Shown: piece by piece, positions 15,998-24,535 of the stretch | Layout of the letters: every line of letters starts with the position of its first letter | How positions within the stretch are numbered: position 1 is the first letter of the stretch | Origin: Archangiaceae bacterium | Lineage (GTDB): Bacteria > Myxococcota > Myxococcia > Myxococcales > Myxococcaceae | Direction of reading: 5' to 3' | Length of the DNA stretch: 44,572 nucleotides | Assembly (NCBI GenBank): GCA_016879935.1 | Contig: JAACJQ010000330.1 | Location: 1 to 44,572 of the forward strand | Made by a program: the position numbers and the translations under genes | The notes under the pieces: generated by a model | Databases searched by the model: none | The model's input: the letters and a program-made list of their open reading frames with translations, nothing else | Told to the model about the DNA's origin: nothing

Positions 15998-17929
15998 TCA
16001 GGGCTTCATGAGCACCGCAGCGCCCTCGCCGCCGAGCCACGTGCGCCCCAGCGAGTCGATGGAGACGGTCCACAGGTTCACGTTGCTGCCGATGGAGCGA
16101 ATCGCGAACCGCATTCCAGTCCACTCGCCGACGCGGCCGTTGCGGCCGACGATGACGACTTTGCTGCCCTGCACCGCGAGGTCGACGAGGTCGAACGTCG
16201 CGTCGAGCTCGAGTGGCGCGCTCCACGCCGTGCCGTCGTGGTGGAGCACCTCGCCCGAGGTCGTCACGCCGTAGAGGTCGTTCACGTCACCGCGCACGAA
16301 GCTGAAGCCGCCGAAGGCTCCACCGTCGGTCGCGACCGCGCGCTCCGTGAAGGTGGTGCCATCGGTCACCCAGACCGCATTGCCGGTCGCGCGCGTGTAC
16401 CCGGTGACGACCGCCCCGCTCGAGAGCGGCGAGACGTCTTGCACCTGCAGCCCGAGCGGCAATGTCACCTGTCGCCAGCCCGCCGAGGTCCTCCGCCAGA
16501 GGGCCGACCAGTCCCACGCCCAGACGTCACCGCCCGACGACACCGCGACCTCTCGCACGCGCCCCGGCCCGTTCGGCTCTCGAGCCCACGCCACGCCATC
16601 GAAGTGCCACACCTGATTGGAGTCGGTGGCGAAGAGGTCGTTGCCGTCGAGCCCAACCACCTTGCCGAGCCAGAGGGTCGACGGCGCGGTGGCGAGAAAC
16701 GGCCCGCCTTGTCGCGAGCGCCGCCCACCCGAGAGCCACACGTCCTGGTTCGCGAAGGCCAGCACGCTGCGCGCGGTGTCGCCGTGGTCTCGGCTCTCGG
16801 CGACGAACGTGCCGTTGCTGATGCGGCCGAGGCGGTCTCCGACCACGAACGCATCACGCGCGCCGAGCCCGACGCCCGAGAAGGCGGCCGTCGGAGCGTT
16901 CGTCACGCTGCGGTACGTCGTGCCGTCGAACTGCAGCACGCTGTCGGAGAAGCCACGGCCCACCACGAGCACGTCGGTCGGCGAACGCGCGGCGAGGTCG
17001 AAGAACTCGGTCGCCCGTTGCGTGAACGCGAGCGGCGACCGCGCAGGGAACAGCTGCGCGACATAGCCGTAGTCGGGGCCGTGACCGTTCAGCTTGCCCG
17101 CCGCGTACACGGTGCCGCCGGCGGTGATGGCGCGGTTGAGGCCCACCATGGTGAGCGACTGCTCCTTCGTCCACGTGGTGCCGTCGAACGCGTAGACGAC
17201 GGCGGGGCGGTCGACGTTGGGAATGGTCTCCTGGCCGACGGCGCGCAGGTTCGTCTCGCTCGTGCCGGTGATGCCGGTGAAGGTGGTGCGCGGCGGCGCG
17301 AAGACGGTGGTGAGCGTGCCGTTCTCGAAGCGGTGAATGCCGTCGGTGCCGGCGATGAACACGACGCCGCGCGAGGGTGCGTACGCTGCGCTCCAGGTGG
17401 CAGACGAGGTGTTGCCCAACACGTACGTCCACGAGCGGCCGTCGAAGTGGAAGAGAGTGGCGCTGCCCCCGACGAGCCACACGTCGTCGGGAGCGAAGGC
17501 CGCGAACGAGGTGAACGTCTCGCTCGTCGGCATGCGGTGCGGGAGCCAGCCGCCGTCGGTGCGCTCGAGCAGCGTGCCGCCGGCTCCAGCGGCCCAGGCG
17601 TGGCAGCCATCGACGACCACGTCGGTGAGCTGCATCGCGAAGGGGAACGGGTTCACCCAGCAGTAGCCGTCGGAGCAGACGGGCTGCTGCGTGATGGGCT
17701 CGCAGGGGCTCGTGTCGATGGGCCCCGCGTCGATGATGGTCGACCCAGCGTCGAACGGAGCGCCTGCGTCGAGCACCAGGCCCGCATCGTCTGGGCCCGC
17801 GTCGAGGCTCGCGTCCATCGCCGCTGCGCCCCCGCCGATGGGTTCGGGTGACCCAGGTTCGGGCGAGGGCAGATGCGCCGGACAGGCAGACATGGCGAGC
17901 GCGGAGACGAGCAGCACACGAACGTTCAT
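15998..17929 (-). CDS. Beta-propeller lipoprotein with DAG linker
   Basis: The 643-residue protein starts at MNVRVLLVSALAMSACPAHL, a signal peptide ending in a lipobox-like MSAC, so it is probably lipidated. A low-complexity linker rich in DAG/DAS repeats (about residues 35-80) precedes a Cys pair region (CEPITQQPVCSDGYCW). The rest is built of repeated blades such as APDDVWLVGGSATLFHFDGRSW, FANQDVWLSGG and DVNDLYGVTTSGEVLHHDGTAW. These resemble kelch/BNR-like propellers common in myxobacterial surface proteins. It likely sits on the cell surface and binds a ligand or partner. No enzymatic residues are evident. I took ATG 17929 over one 21 bases upstream because it gives a compact signal peptide. 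Confidence 0.82.
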   Translation of the reverse strand: MNVRVLLVSALAMSACPAHLPSPEPGSPEPIGGGAAAMDASLDAGPDDAGLVLDAGAPFDAGSTIIDAGPIDTSPCEPITQQPVCSDGYCWVNPFPFAMQLTDVVVDGCHAWAAGAGGTLLERTDGGWLPHRMPTSETFTSFAAFAPDDVWLVGGSATLFHFDGRSWTYVLGNTSSATWSAAYAPSRGVVFIAGTDGIHRFENGTLTTVFAPPRTTFTGITGTSETNLRAVGQETIPNVDRPAVVYAFDGTTWTKEQSLTMVGLNRAITAGGTVYAAGKLNGHGPDYGYVAQLFPARSPLAFTQRATEFFDLAARSPTDVLVVGRGFSDSVLQFDGTTYRSVTNAPTAAFSGVGLGARDAFVVGDRLGRISNGTFVAESRDHGDTARSVLAFANQDVWLSGGRRSRQGGPFLATAPSTLWLGKVVGLDGNDLFATDSNQVWHFDGVAWAREPNGPGRVREVAVSSGGDVWAWDWSALWRRTSAGWRQVTLPLGLQVQDVSPLSSGAVVTGYTRATGNAVWVTDGTTFTERAVATDGGAFGGFSFVRGDVNDLYGVTTSGEVLHHDGTAWSAPLELDATFDLVDLAVQGSKVVIVGRNGRVGEWTGMRFAIRSIGSNVNLWTVSIDSLGRTWLGGEGAAVLMKP

Positions 17930-18028
17930 GTGCGCGGGTATGCCGCCCACGGAAAAGAGGACACGGCTTCATCGGGAGGCCACCGGCAACGGCAGCATGA
18001 AGCGGGAACGTCGGCGCCAGGTTCAGCG

Positions 18029-19948
18029 CTATCGAACGACGGCGCTCGAGCCCGTGGGTGGAGCCGTCGTCTCCTTCTTCAGCCCCAGACACGTCGAGAG
18101 GAACTGCTCGGTGCGCGCGGCGAAGTCGATGCGGTTCTCTGGCCGCGCCAGGCCGTGCCCTTCGTCGGCGTAGACGACGTACGTGACGGTGCGGTTGGCG
18201 CCGCGCATCGCGCTGACGATCTGCTCCGACTCCGACGGCTTCACGCGCGGGTCGTTCTGGCCCTGCCCGATGAGGAGCGGCGCGGTGATGCGGTCGGCGA
18301 TGAACGAGGGTGACGCGGCCGTGAGCAGCTCCTTGTCCTTCGGGTCGCTCGGGTTGCCCACGCGGCGAAAGAACGTCGCCTCGGCCGACTTCCACCACGG
18401 CGGAATCGCGGCCAGCAACGTGAAGAGGTTCGCCGGCCCGACGAGGTCGACACCGCAGCGAAACTGCTCGGGCGTCTTCGCGAGCCCCATCAACGTCGCG
18501 TACCCGCCGTAGCTCTGACCCATGATGGCCACCCGCGACGAATCAGCGACGCCTTCTTTCACCGCCCACGCCACCGCGTCGCTCAGGTCGTCTTGCATCG
18601 CGAGGCCCCACTGCCGGTTGCTCGCGTTGACGAAGCGTTTTCCGTAGCCGGTCGAGCCCCGGTAGTTCACCTGCAAGACGGCGGCGCCGCGATTGGCGAG
18701 CAGCTGCGCCTGCGGGTGAAAGCCGAAGCGGTCTCTCCACCACGGGCCGCCGTGAACGAGCAGCACGAGCGGCAGCTTCGTCGCGGGTACGCCGTTGGGC
18801 AGCGTGAGGAAGGCCTGCAGCGAGAGCCCATCGCGTGTGGGAATCGTCACCGGCGTCATCGAGGCGAGCGTCGCGGGGTCGAGCTTTGGAAACGCGGCAC
18901 CGAGCGGGGTGGCCTGCTTCGCCTTGCGGTCCCACAGGGCGTAGACGGGCGGCCGCGTGTCGCTCGAGAACGAGACGACCCACTTGAGGTCGGTGCGGTC
19001 GGTGCTGACGAGGTCGACTTCTCCGGGAGCGACCGCTTTCAGTTGATCGAGCTCGACACCGAAGGCCCAGTCGAGCGCCGTCCACTCGCGGCGGCCGTTC
19101 ACCTCGAAGCCGATGGCGCGCAGCTGCGAGCTCGCGCGGTTCCACACCACGTCGGTGACGTCGCTCTTCGCGTTCGTCGTCAGCAACCGCTCGGTGCCCG
19201 ACTTGAGCGACTTCTCGATGACGCGGTCGGTGTCGCTCGAGATGGTCGACGCGAGCAGCAGGCTCTTGCCGTCGAGCGTGAAGCCGAACGGCCGCACGTT
19301 CTCTTCGAGGCTCGCGGTGATGAGCGCACGCCACGGCGTCTTGAGCGTGTCGCGCACGCGCAGCTCGGAGCCGCCGTTCGCCAGCGACGCCTTCGCCGCG
19401 CGCACCTTGAAGTCGGCGTCGACGAACCACTGCGAGACGTCGCCCGGGTTGACCGCGTCGGTGGCCAGCTCGCCCGTTCTCCAGTTGAGGCGCAGCACGT
19501 CGAAGAAGCGCGCGTCGCGGCGGTTCGAGGTGACGAGCACGTGGTCGGGCGCCTTCACGTTCGTCTCGAGCACTTCGTTGCGCGACTTCGGCCAGGGCGT
19601 GAGGTCGCGCTGCGCCTTCGTCACCGCGTCGACGACGTAGACGTGGAAGCGCTCGTCGCCATCGGCGTCTTGCGGGAAGAGCAGGGCGCTCGAGTCCTCC
19701 GTCCACCGGAAGGAGCGCAGGCCGCGCGTGGGCTCAGCCTTGAGCATCGCGTCGTCAGCCAGCCCGAGCGTGCGCACCCAGAGCTGCACCACGTTCTTCT
19801 CGTCGGGCTTCAGGTACGCGAGCCGCGAGCCGTCGGGAGACAGCTGTGGCGAGGCGAACTCGGCGTTCCCCAGCAAGAGCGCGCGAGGGAGCAACGGCGT
19901 GCCGGCGTCGGGGGCAGCGAGCAGCAACGTGAGCAGGAGCGAGGTCAT
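18029..19948 (-). CDS. S9 family peptidase (prolyl oligopeptidase/acylaminoacyl type)
   Basis: The 639-residue protein has a short signal-like N-terminus (MTSLLLTLLLAAPDAG) and a beta-propeller domain to about residue 360. An alpha/beta hydrolase peptidase domain follows. The catalytic triad is visible: Ser479 in GQSYGGYATLMG, Asp566 in GQGQNDPRVKPSES and His598 in DEGHGLARPENR. HGGP (399-402) supplies the oxyanion loop. Family members cleave short peptides, often after Pro or with acylated N-termini. Export to the periplasm or outside is inferred from the hydrophobic N-terminus. It diverges from the 20004 cluster across 55 bases that must hold both promoters. The GC-rich gap 17930-18028 separates it from the lipoprotein gene downstream on the same strand. 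Confidence 0.93.
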   Translation of the reverse strand: MTSLLLTLLLAAPDAGTPLLPRALLLGNAEFASPQLSPDGSRLAYLKPDEKNVVQLWVRTLGLADDAMLKAEPTRGLRSFRWTEDSSALLFPQDADGDERFHVYVVDAVTKAQRDLTPWPKSRNEVLETNVKAPDHVLVTSNRRDARFFDVLRLNWRTGELATDAVNPGDVSQWFVDADFKVRAAKASLANGGSELRVRDTLKTPWRALITASLEENVRPFGFTLDGKSLLLASTISSDTDRVIEKSLKSGTERLLTTNAKSDVTDVVWNRASSQLRAIGFEVNGRREWTALDWAFGVELDQLKAVAPGEVDLVSTDRTDLKWVVSFSSDTRPPVYALWDRKAKQATPLGAAFPKLDPATLASMTPVTIPTRDGLSLQAFLTLPNGVPATKLPLVLLVHGGPWWRDRFGFHPQAQLLANRGAAVLQVNYRGSTGYGKRFVNASNRQWGLAMQDDLSDAVAWAVKEGVADSSRVAIMGQSYGGYATLMGLAKTPEQFRCGVDLVGPANLFTLLAAIPPWWKSAEATFFRRVGNPSDPKDKELLTAASPSFIADRITAPLLIGQGQNDPRVKPSESEQIVSAMRGANRTVTYVVYADEGHGLARPENRIDFAARTEQFLSTCLGLKKETTAPPTGSSAVVR

Positions 19949-20003
19949 CGAGAACGCCGACTCTACGCGTTCGGCCGCCCGCCTCTGGGCTTAAGCTGAC
20001 GTC

Positions 20004-20618
20004 ATGGCGGTGCTCCTGGCTCTCATCGTCGCGTCGGCTCCCGAGCGGTTGCTCGACTCGAACGTGGCTGCAGGCGTTGGCGTGTTGGGCTCGAGCTACA
20101 CGGTCACGGGCTCGCGGCTGGGTGAAGGGCTGCTGGTGCCGACCATCTCGGCGCGTGGCGTCTTCGCGGGCTTCGTCGTCGAAGGCGGCGCGATGGTCTC
20201 GGCTCCGCTCGCGCGCGGCGGCTCGCTCTTCACGCTCACCGGAGCGGCGCGGGTCGGCTGGTCGGGACAGCGCTGGTCGGTCGTCGCGGGCGTCGTCGCG
20301 CAGTTCGCTCCAGAAGCACAGCCAGCGTTGCAGGTGTTGCCGTCGCTACGCGGCCAGGTCTCGTTCGGCACCGCAGGGCTTTCGCTCGGCGTGTTCGACC
20401 ACCTCGGCCTCGTGCCTGCACATCTCTCGGTCGACGTCGGCCCGTTCGAGAACGGCCGCTTCTCGCTCGGCTGGGTCGCGCCCATCGGGCTCATCGGCTC
20501 GGCCGACCTCTCGCTCGGCAGCGGCTTCGGGCTGCGCTTCACCGGGTTCGCGTACAGGCTGAACAATGTCGAGTCGGCGATGCTGCTCGTCAGCGGCACG
20601 TTCGGAGGTGCGCGATGA
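20004..20618 (+). CDS. Putative outer-membrane beta-barrel-like protein
   Basis: The 204-residue protein has a short hydrophobic N-terminus (MAVLLALIVASAPE). A series of alternating-hydrophobic strands rich in Gly follows (VGVLGSSYTV, GGSLFTLTGAARVGW, GSGFGLRFTGFAYRL). This is the look of a small outer-membrane barrel or surface protein. The C-terminus does not end in the usual aromatic residue, so the barrel call is tentative. Its last four bases (ATGA) overlap the start of the GH1 gene, which indicates coupled translation and a shared operon with a glycosidase. Confidence 0.6.
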   Translation: MAVLLALIVASAPERLLDSNVAAGVGVLGSSYTVTGSRLGEGLLVPTISARGVFAGFVVEGGAMVSAPLARGGSLFTLTGAARVGWSGQRWSVVAGVVAQFAPEAQPALQVLPSLRGQVSFGTAGLSLGVFDHLGLVPAHLSVDVGPFENGRFSLGWVAPIGLIGSADLSLGSGFGLRFTGFAYRLNNVESAMLLVSGTFGGAR

Positions 20619-22000
20619 AACGCCTCCTGCTCGTGCTGCTCTGCACGGCGTGTCAGCCACGCGCGGGCCTCGATGACGTGAGCGGCGACGTCGGCGCGCT
20701 CGGCAAAGGCCTGCCGCGTGGGTTCCTCTGGGGCACCGCGACGGCGGCGCATCAAATCGAAGGCGGGCTCGACAACAGCTGGACCGACTTCGAAGCGGGC
20801 GCGTTCCCCGATGGGCGGCCGCACATCAAGAATCAAGACCGCTCCACCATCGCGACCGACAGCTGGAACCGCTTCGACGAAGACCTCGCGGCGATGAAGG
20901 CGCTCGGCTCGACCACCTATCGCTTCAGCATCGAGTGGAGCCGCCTCGAGCCCCGCAAAGGCGAGTGGAACGACGCGGCCATGCAGCGTTACCGCGAGTG
21001 GTGCCTCGAGCTCCGCGCGGCCGGCATCGAGCCCATGGTGACGCTGCATCACTTCACGCTGCCGAAGTGGGTCGTCGAGGCGGGCGGCTTCGAGAACGAA
21101 GCGAGCAAGGCCGACCTCGAGCGCTTCACGCGTCGCGTCGCCGGGAACCTCAAAGACCAGGTCGACTGGTGGGTCACGCTGAACGAGCCGAACGTCTACG
21201 CGGTGCAGGGGTACCTCGCGGGCATCTTCCCGCCGGGGAAGAAGGACGACACCGTCACGCAGACGAAGGTCATCGCCAACATGCTCAAGGCGCACGCGCG
21301 CATGGCGGTGGCGCTCCGCGAGGTCGACGACGTCGACGCCGACGGAGACGGGTTCGCCACCCGCCTCTCGGTCGCGCACCACGTTCGGTACTTTCAGCCC
21401 GCCACCGCGAGCCCGCTCGACACCGCCATCGCCGGCCTCACCGACGACTACTCGAACGAGTCGATTCCGCGCGCGCTGAAGACCGGCCGAATTCTGCTCT
21501 CGGTGCCGGGCGCCATCACCATCGACGAGACCGTTCCCGACCTCGCCGGCAGCATCGATGTGCTGGGCCTCAACTACTACACGCGCGACATGGTGCGGGC
21601 CGACCTCGGCTCGGCGTCGCTGTCTCAGCTGACGTATCGAAAGGGCCGCGCCGTCTCGGACCTCGGGTGGGACCTGTACCCCGATGGCCTGTACAGCTTC
21701 CTCACGCGCTTCTCTGCGTACGGCTGGCCCATCGTCATCACCGAGAACGGGCTCGCCGACCGCTCCGGAAAGCTGCGCACTCCGTTTCTCATTCAGCACC
21801 TCACGGCCATCGAGCGCGCGATTCGCGACGGCGCCGACGTGCGGGGGTACGCGCACTGGAGCCTGATGGACAACTTCGAGTGGGCCGAGGGCTACGACGC
21901 GCAGTTCGGGCTCTTCACCATCGAGAAGACGACGCTGCGTCGGGTGCCCACCGAGTCGGTCCAACCGTTCCGCGCCATCGGCGCCAACATTCCGAGGTGA
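20615..22000 (+). CDS. Glycoside hydrolase family 1, exported lipoprotein-like
   Basis: The 461-residue protein contains a full GH1 domain from about residue 34 (PRGFLWGTATAAHQIEGG). The acid/base Glu is in TLNEPNVYAV and the nucleophile Glu in VITENGLADRSG. The C-terminal HWSLMDNFEWAEGYDAQFGL is the conserved aglycone/sugar-binding loop. GH1 enzymes cleave beta-glucosides and related beta-glycosides, with retention of configuration. Most bacterial GH1 enzymes are cytosolic. This one opens with MKRLLLVLLCTACQPRAG, a signal peptide with a lipobox-like CTAC, so it is probably displayed in the envelope. It overlaps the barrel-like gene upstream and is followed 3 bases later by the TIMP-like gene. 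Substrate cannot be read. Confidence 0.92.
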   Translation: MKRLLLVLLCTACQPRAGLDDVSGDVGALGKGLPRGFLWGTATAAHQIEGGLDNSWTDFEAGAFPDGRPHIKNQDRSTIATDSWNRFDEDLAAMKALGSTTYRFSIEWSRLEPRKGEWNDAAMQRYREWCLELRAAGIEPMVTLHHFTLPKWVVEAGGFENEASKADLERFTRRVAGNLKDQVDWWVTLNEPNVYAVQGYLAGIFPPGKKDDTVTQTKVIANMLKAHARMAVALREVDDVDADGDGFATRLSVAHHVRYFQPATASPLDTAIAGLTDDYSNESIPRALKTGRILLSVPGAITIDETVPDLAGSIDVLGLNYYTRDMVRADLGSASLSQLTYRKGRAVSDLGWDLYPDGLYSFLTRFSAYGWPIVITENGLADRSGKLRTPFLIQHLTAIERAIRDGADVRGYAHWSLMDNFEWAEGYDAQFGLFTIEKTTLRRVPTESVQPFRAIGANIPR

Positions 22001-22003
22001 ACC

Positions 22004-22456
22004 ATGTCGAAGCTGCTCCTCGTGGTGACGTTGTGTCTGGGGGCCGCCGCGTTCGCGTGCAAGTGCCCGACCGACTCCACCTTCCTCGACAACGCGATGG
22101 GCGGCTCGGTCGTGGTGGTGAACGTCGTCGAGGTCGGTGAGCAGTCGATGAAGGTGACCGTCGAGAGGCAGCTCGCGGGCCCGAAGCTGAGCGGGGCGGT
22201 GGTGGTCGAAGGTGGCGACGGCGGTAACTGCAACGCCTCGCTGCGTACCTTCACGAAGGGTCAACGCCTCGTGCTCATCCTCTCGGGGCCGAAGCACGAC
22301 CTCAACGGGTGCGGCGCGCACTCCCTCACGCTCGAGAAAGACGTCGCGAAGGGCGTCGTCGCCGAAGGGGTGAAGTCGATGCCCCTCTCACAGCTCGAGG
22401 CGCGCGTCGCCGAGGCGCAGAAGAAGTACGAGCAGTTCATCAAGGGCGGTGGCTGA
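22004..22456 (+). CDS. Secreted TIMP/netrin-like (NTR) domain protein
   Basis: A 150-residue protein with signal peptide MSKLLLVVTLCLGAAAFA. Cleavage after AFA would leave Cys19-Lys-Cys21-Pro as the mature N-terminus. That matches the CxC opening of tissue inhibitors of metalloproteinases and NTR domains. Cys76 (GNCNASLRTFTKGQRLVLIL) and Cys103 (DLNGCGAHSLTL) fall where the other NTR cysteines lie, allowing two disulfides. In TIMPs the free N-terminal Cys chelates the protease zinc. Here that role is inference. The C-terminal 40 residues are a charged helix. It sits 3 bases after the GH1 gene, so the two are probably co-expressed. The alternative is a generic disulfide-bonded secreted protein. 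Confidence 0.7.
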   Translation: MSKLLLVVTLCLGAAAFACKCPTDSTFLDNAMGGSVVVVNVVEVGEQSMKVTVERQLAGPKLSGAVVVEGGDGGNCNASLRTFTKGQRLVLILSGPKHDLNGCGAHSLTLEKDVAKGVVAEGVKSMPLSQLEARVAEAQKKYEQFIKGGG

Positions 22457-22480
22457 ACGAATGCGCTACGAGCCACGTTC

Positions 22481-23290
22481 ATGAACGCGTCCTGCGCCCT
22501 CCACCCCGACACGGCGGCCACTGGCACCTGCTCCCGCTGTGGCAACTTCGTCTGCGGCCGCTGCGAGCTCGACGACGCGAAGCAGTGCCCATCGTGCGTG
22601 AAGCTCGTCGGCGCCTCGACGCGCGTGGTGCTGCCCTGGGAGCGCCGCGCCGAGCTGGGCCTCGTCAGCGCCTTCTTCGCGCAGGCGAAGCTCGCGGTGT
22701 TCAAGCCCGGTGAGTACGTCGCCGCCATCACGCCCGAGGGCTCGTGGCGTGACGCGTTCTTCTTCGGCTGGCTCGTGTCGGGCTTCGTCGCCGTCGTGTC
22801 GATTCCGTACAACGCGTTCAACTTCTGGTCGCAGGGCGCGCAGATGAAGCAGTCGCTCGCGCCGCTGGGGAACGGCGAGACGATTCGCTCCATCGTCAAT
22901 CTGTACGAGTGGCTCGGCGCGAACCCGCTGCTCGCCGCGGCCGCCATGAGCCTCTACACCGTGGCCATCTACCCACCGATGTTCTTCCTGAACTCGGGCA
23001 CGCAGCAGCTGGGCCTCGCGCTGGCGGGAGCGACCGACCGAAAACCCATCACCGCGACGATGCGGGCCAGCGCGTACGGCCACGCGGTCAACGTGCTGCT
23101 CGCGATTCCCGTCATCGGTGGCCTTGCAGGCATCTATTCGCTGGTGCTGCAGGTCTGGGCGCTGCGCACCGTGCACAACACCACGACGATGAAGGCGGTG
23201 GTCGCCTCGCTCTGGTTCAGCATCGTGCTCGGGTGTTGCGGTGGCGTCGCAGCGGTTGGCTTTGCGGCGAAGTTGCTCTCGAAGAGCTGA
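22481..23290 (+). CDS. YIP1-family membrane protein with N-terminal B-box-like zinc ribbon
   Basis: The 269-residue protein begins with a compact metal-binding module: Cys5-x2-His8, Cys17-x2-Cys20, Cys25-x2-Cys28 and Cys36-x2-Cys39. This spacing fits a B-box-type or zinc-ribbon fold. After residue 85 come about five hydrophobic segments in a Yip1-like arrangement (FFFGWLVSGFVAVVSIPYNA, TVAIYPPMFFLNSG, VNVLLAIPVIGGLAGIYSLV, LWFSIVLGCCGGVAAVGFA). The protein is predicted to be an inner-membrane protein with a cytosolic zinc module. The role is unknown. It follows the TIMP-like gene by 24 bases and is the last plus-strand gene of the cluster, convergent with the 23295 gene. Confidence 0.8.
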   Translation: MNASCALHPDTAATGTCSRCGNFVCGRCELDDAKQCPSCVKLVGASTRVVLPWERRAELGLVSAFFAQAKLAVFKPGEYVAAITPEGSWRDAFFFGWLVSGFVAVVSIPYNAFNFWSQGAQMKQSLAPLGNGETIRSIVNLYEWLGANPLLAAAAMSLYTVAIYPPMFFLNSGTQQLGLALAGATDRKPITATMRASAYGHAVNVLLAIPVIGGLAGIYSLVLQVWALRTVHNTTTMKAVVASLWFSIVLGCCGGVAAVGFAAKLLSKS

Positions 23291-23294
23291 TGGT

Positions 23295-24521
23295 TCAGCG
23301 CTGCTCGACGAGCACGCGGTTCCGGTAGACGCCTTGCGCGTGCACGACGGTGTCGAAGCCTTCTCCGATGCCAGTCGCCGCGAGTGAGGTGATGACGACG
23401 ACGCGCGACTCGTCGTTCGCCGGTCTGCCGAACTGCACCACGTTCACCGGCACGCCTTCTCCGGCTGCGGGAGAGAGCGTCACGTCGGCTTGTGACGAGA
23501 AATCGAGCCACGTCACCGTGCACTGCACGGCGTCTCCATCGAGCAGCGTCATCGTCAACGGCGCGCCTCGCGGGAGCGGCCCTCGCGCCAACTCGTGAAA
23601 CGGGCCCTTCTCGGCGCTCGTCGCCTTCCACACGACGAAGTCGCCTGAAGGCGTCAGCGCGCCGAACTGTGCAGGCCTGCCCTTCGGGTAGTCGAACGCG
23701 AGCGCGGGAAACGTCGTCGCGCCCGTCACGCCGAACCGCACGAAGGGACTCGACAGCCCCGTCACGGTGAAATCGGTGAAGCGGTTCAGGTGGCTGGCGG
23801 TGGGCTTCGGCACGAGCGTCGCGGCGTCGAGGAGGAGCGCTCCCGCGTCGGTCGTCTCGAGTGACAGCGCGGCGCGACGCTGCGGGTCCTGCAGGCGTGG
23901 GCGCTCGATGGCGCGCTCGACGGTGGGCGTGCGCTCCATGGGCCAGAAGCCGTCGTCGGAGGCGTCTTGAAACGTCAGCAGCGGTGACAGCTCGAGGTGC
24001 CCGTGGCCGCACGCCGTCGAGAGCCGTTCGGAGTCGTTGGCCACGGGTGGGAGCGCCGTGAGCGCGGGAGTCGTGCTCGGAGCCGCCGGCACCCGCGCGC
24101 GAATCTGCACGATGCCGAGGGGCGCGAAGACGAGGCTCGCCGCCACCAGCACGAAGCGTCGGTCGCGGGGCAGCGCGCGGTACGAACGAAACGTCGTCAC
24201 CAGCCACAACACGCCCACAGCGAACGGCACGCCGAAGAACGCTCCGTCGGTGCGAGAGAACGACAGCCGGCCCGCGAGCGCGCCCGCCATGATCATCACG
24301 CCCGGTGCCTGCGCGACGAAGAAGGTGAGGGCAGGGCGGGCGCGAACCGCTCCCACCGTCGCGACGACGACGAAGAGCCACACGAACGCCACCGTGCCCG
24401 TCGTCGCCCAGAAGAGGGGATGTTCGAGCGGAAACACCGAGGGCCGGCGCCAGAGCGTCAGCTGCGCTCCGACGGCACAGAGCGTCAGCGAGGTCACCGA
24501 CATCCACGAGGCGAAGCGCAC
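23295..24521 (-). CDS. Hypothetical membrane protein with C-terminal soluble domain
   Basis: About 408 residues. The N-terminal 170 residues hold about five membrane spans (SVTSLTLCAVGAQLTLW, PLFWATTGTVAFVWLFVVVA, GAFFGVPFAVGVLWLVTTF). The remaining 240 residues form a soluble, beta-rich region, probably outside the cytoplasm, with no domain I recognise. The start is uncertain. GTG 24521 lies just after the upstream gene's stop, ATG 24503 would also keep the first span, and an ATG at 24578 would overlap the neighbour. It probably forms an operon with the gene at 24536. Confidence 0.6.
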   Translation of the reverse strand: MRFASWMSVTSLTLCAVGAQLTLWRRPSVFPLEHPLFWATTGTVAFVWLFVVVATVGAVRARPALTFFVAQAPGVMIMAGALAGRLSFSRTDGAFFGVPFAVGVLWLVTTFRSYRALPRDRRFVLVAASLVFAPLGIVQIRARVPAAPSTTPALTALPPVANDSERLSTACGHGHLELSPLLTFQDASDDGFWPMERTPTVERAIERPRLQDPQRRAALSLETTDAGALLLDAATLVPKPTASHLNRFTDFTVTGLSSPFVRFGVTGATTFPALAFDYPKGRPAQFGALTPSGDFVVWKATSAEKGPFHELARGPLPRGAPLTMTLLDGDAVQCTVTWLDFSSQADVTLSPAAGEGVPVNVVQFGRPANDESRVVVITSLAATGIGEGFDTVVHAQGVYRNRVLVEQR

Positions 24522-24535
24522 GGCCGGGCACTCTG

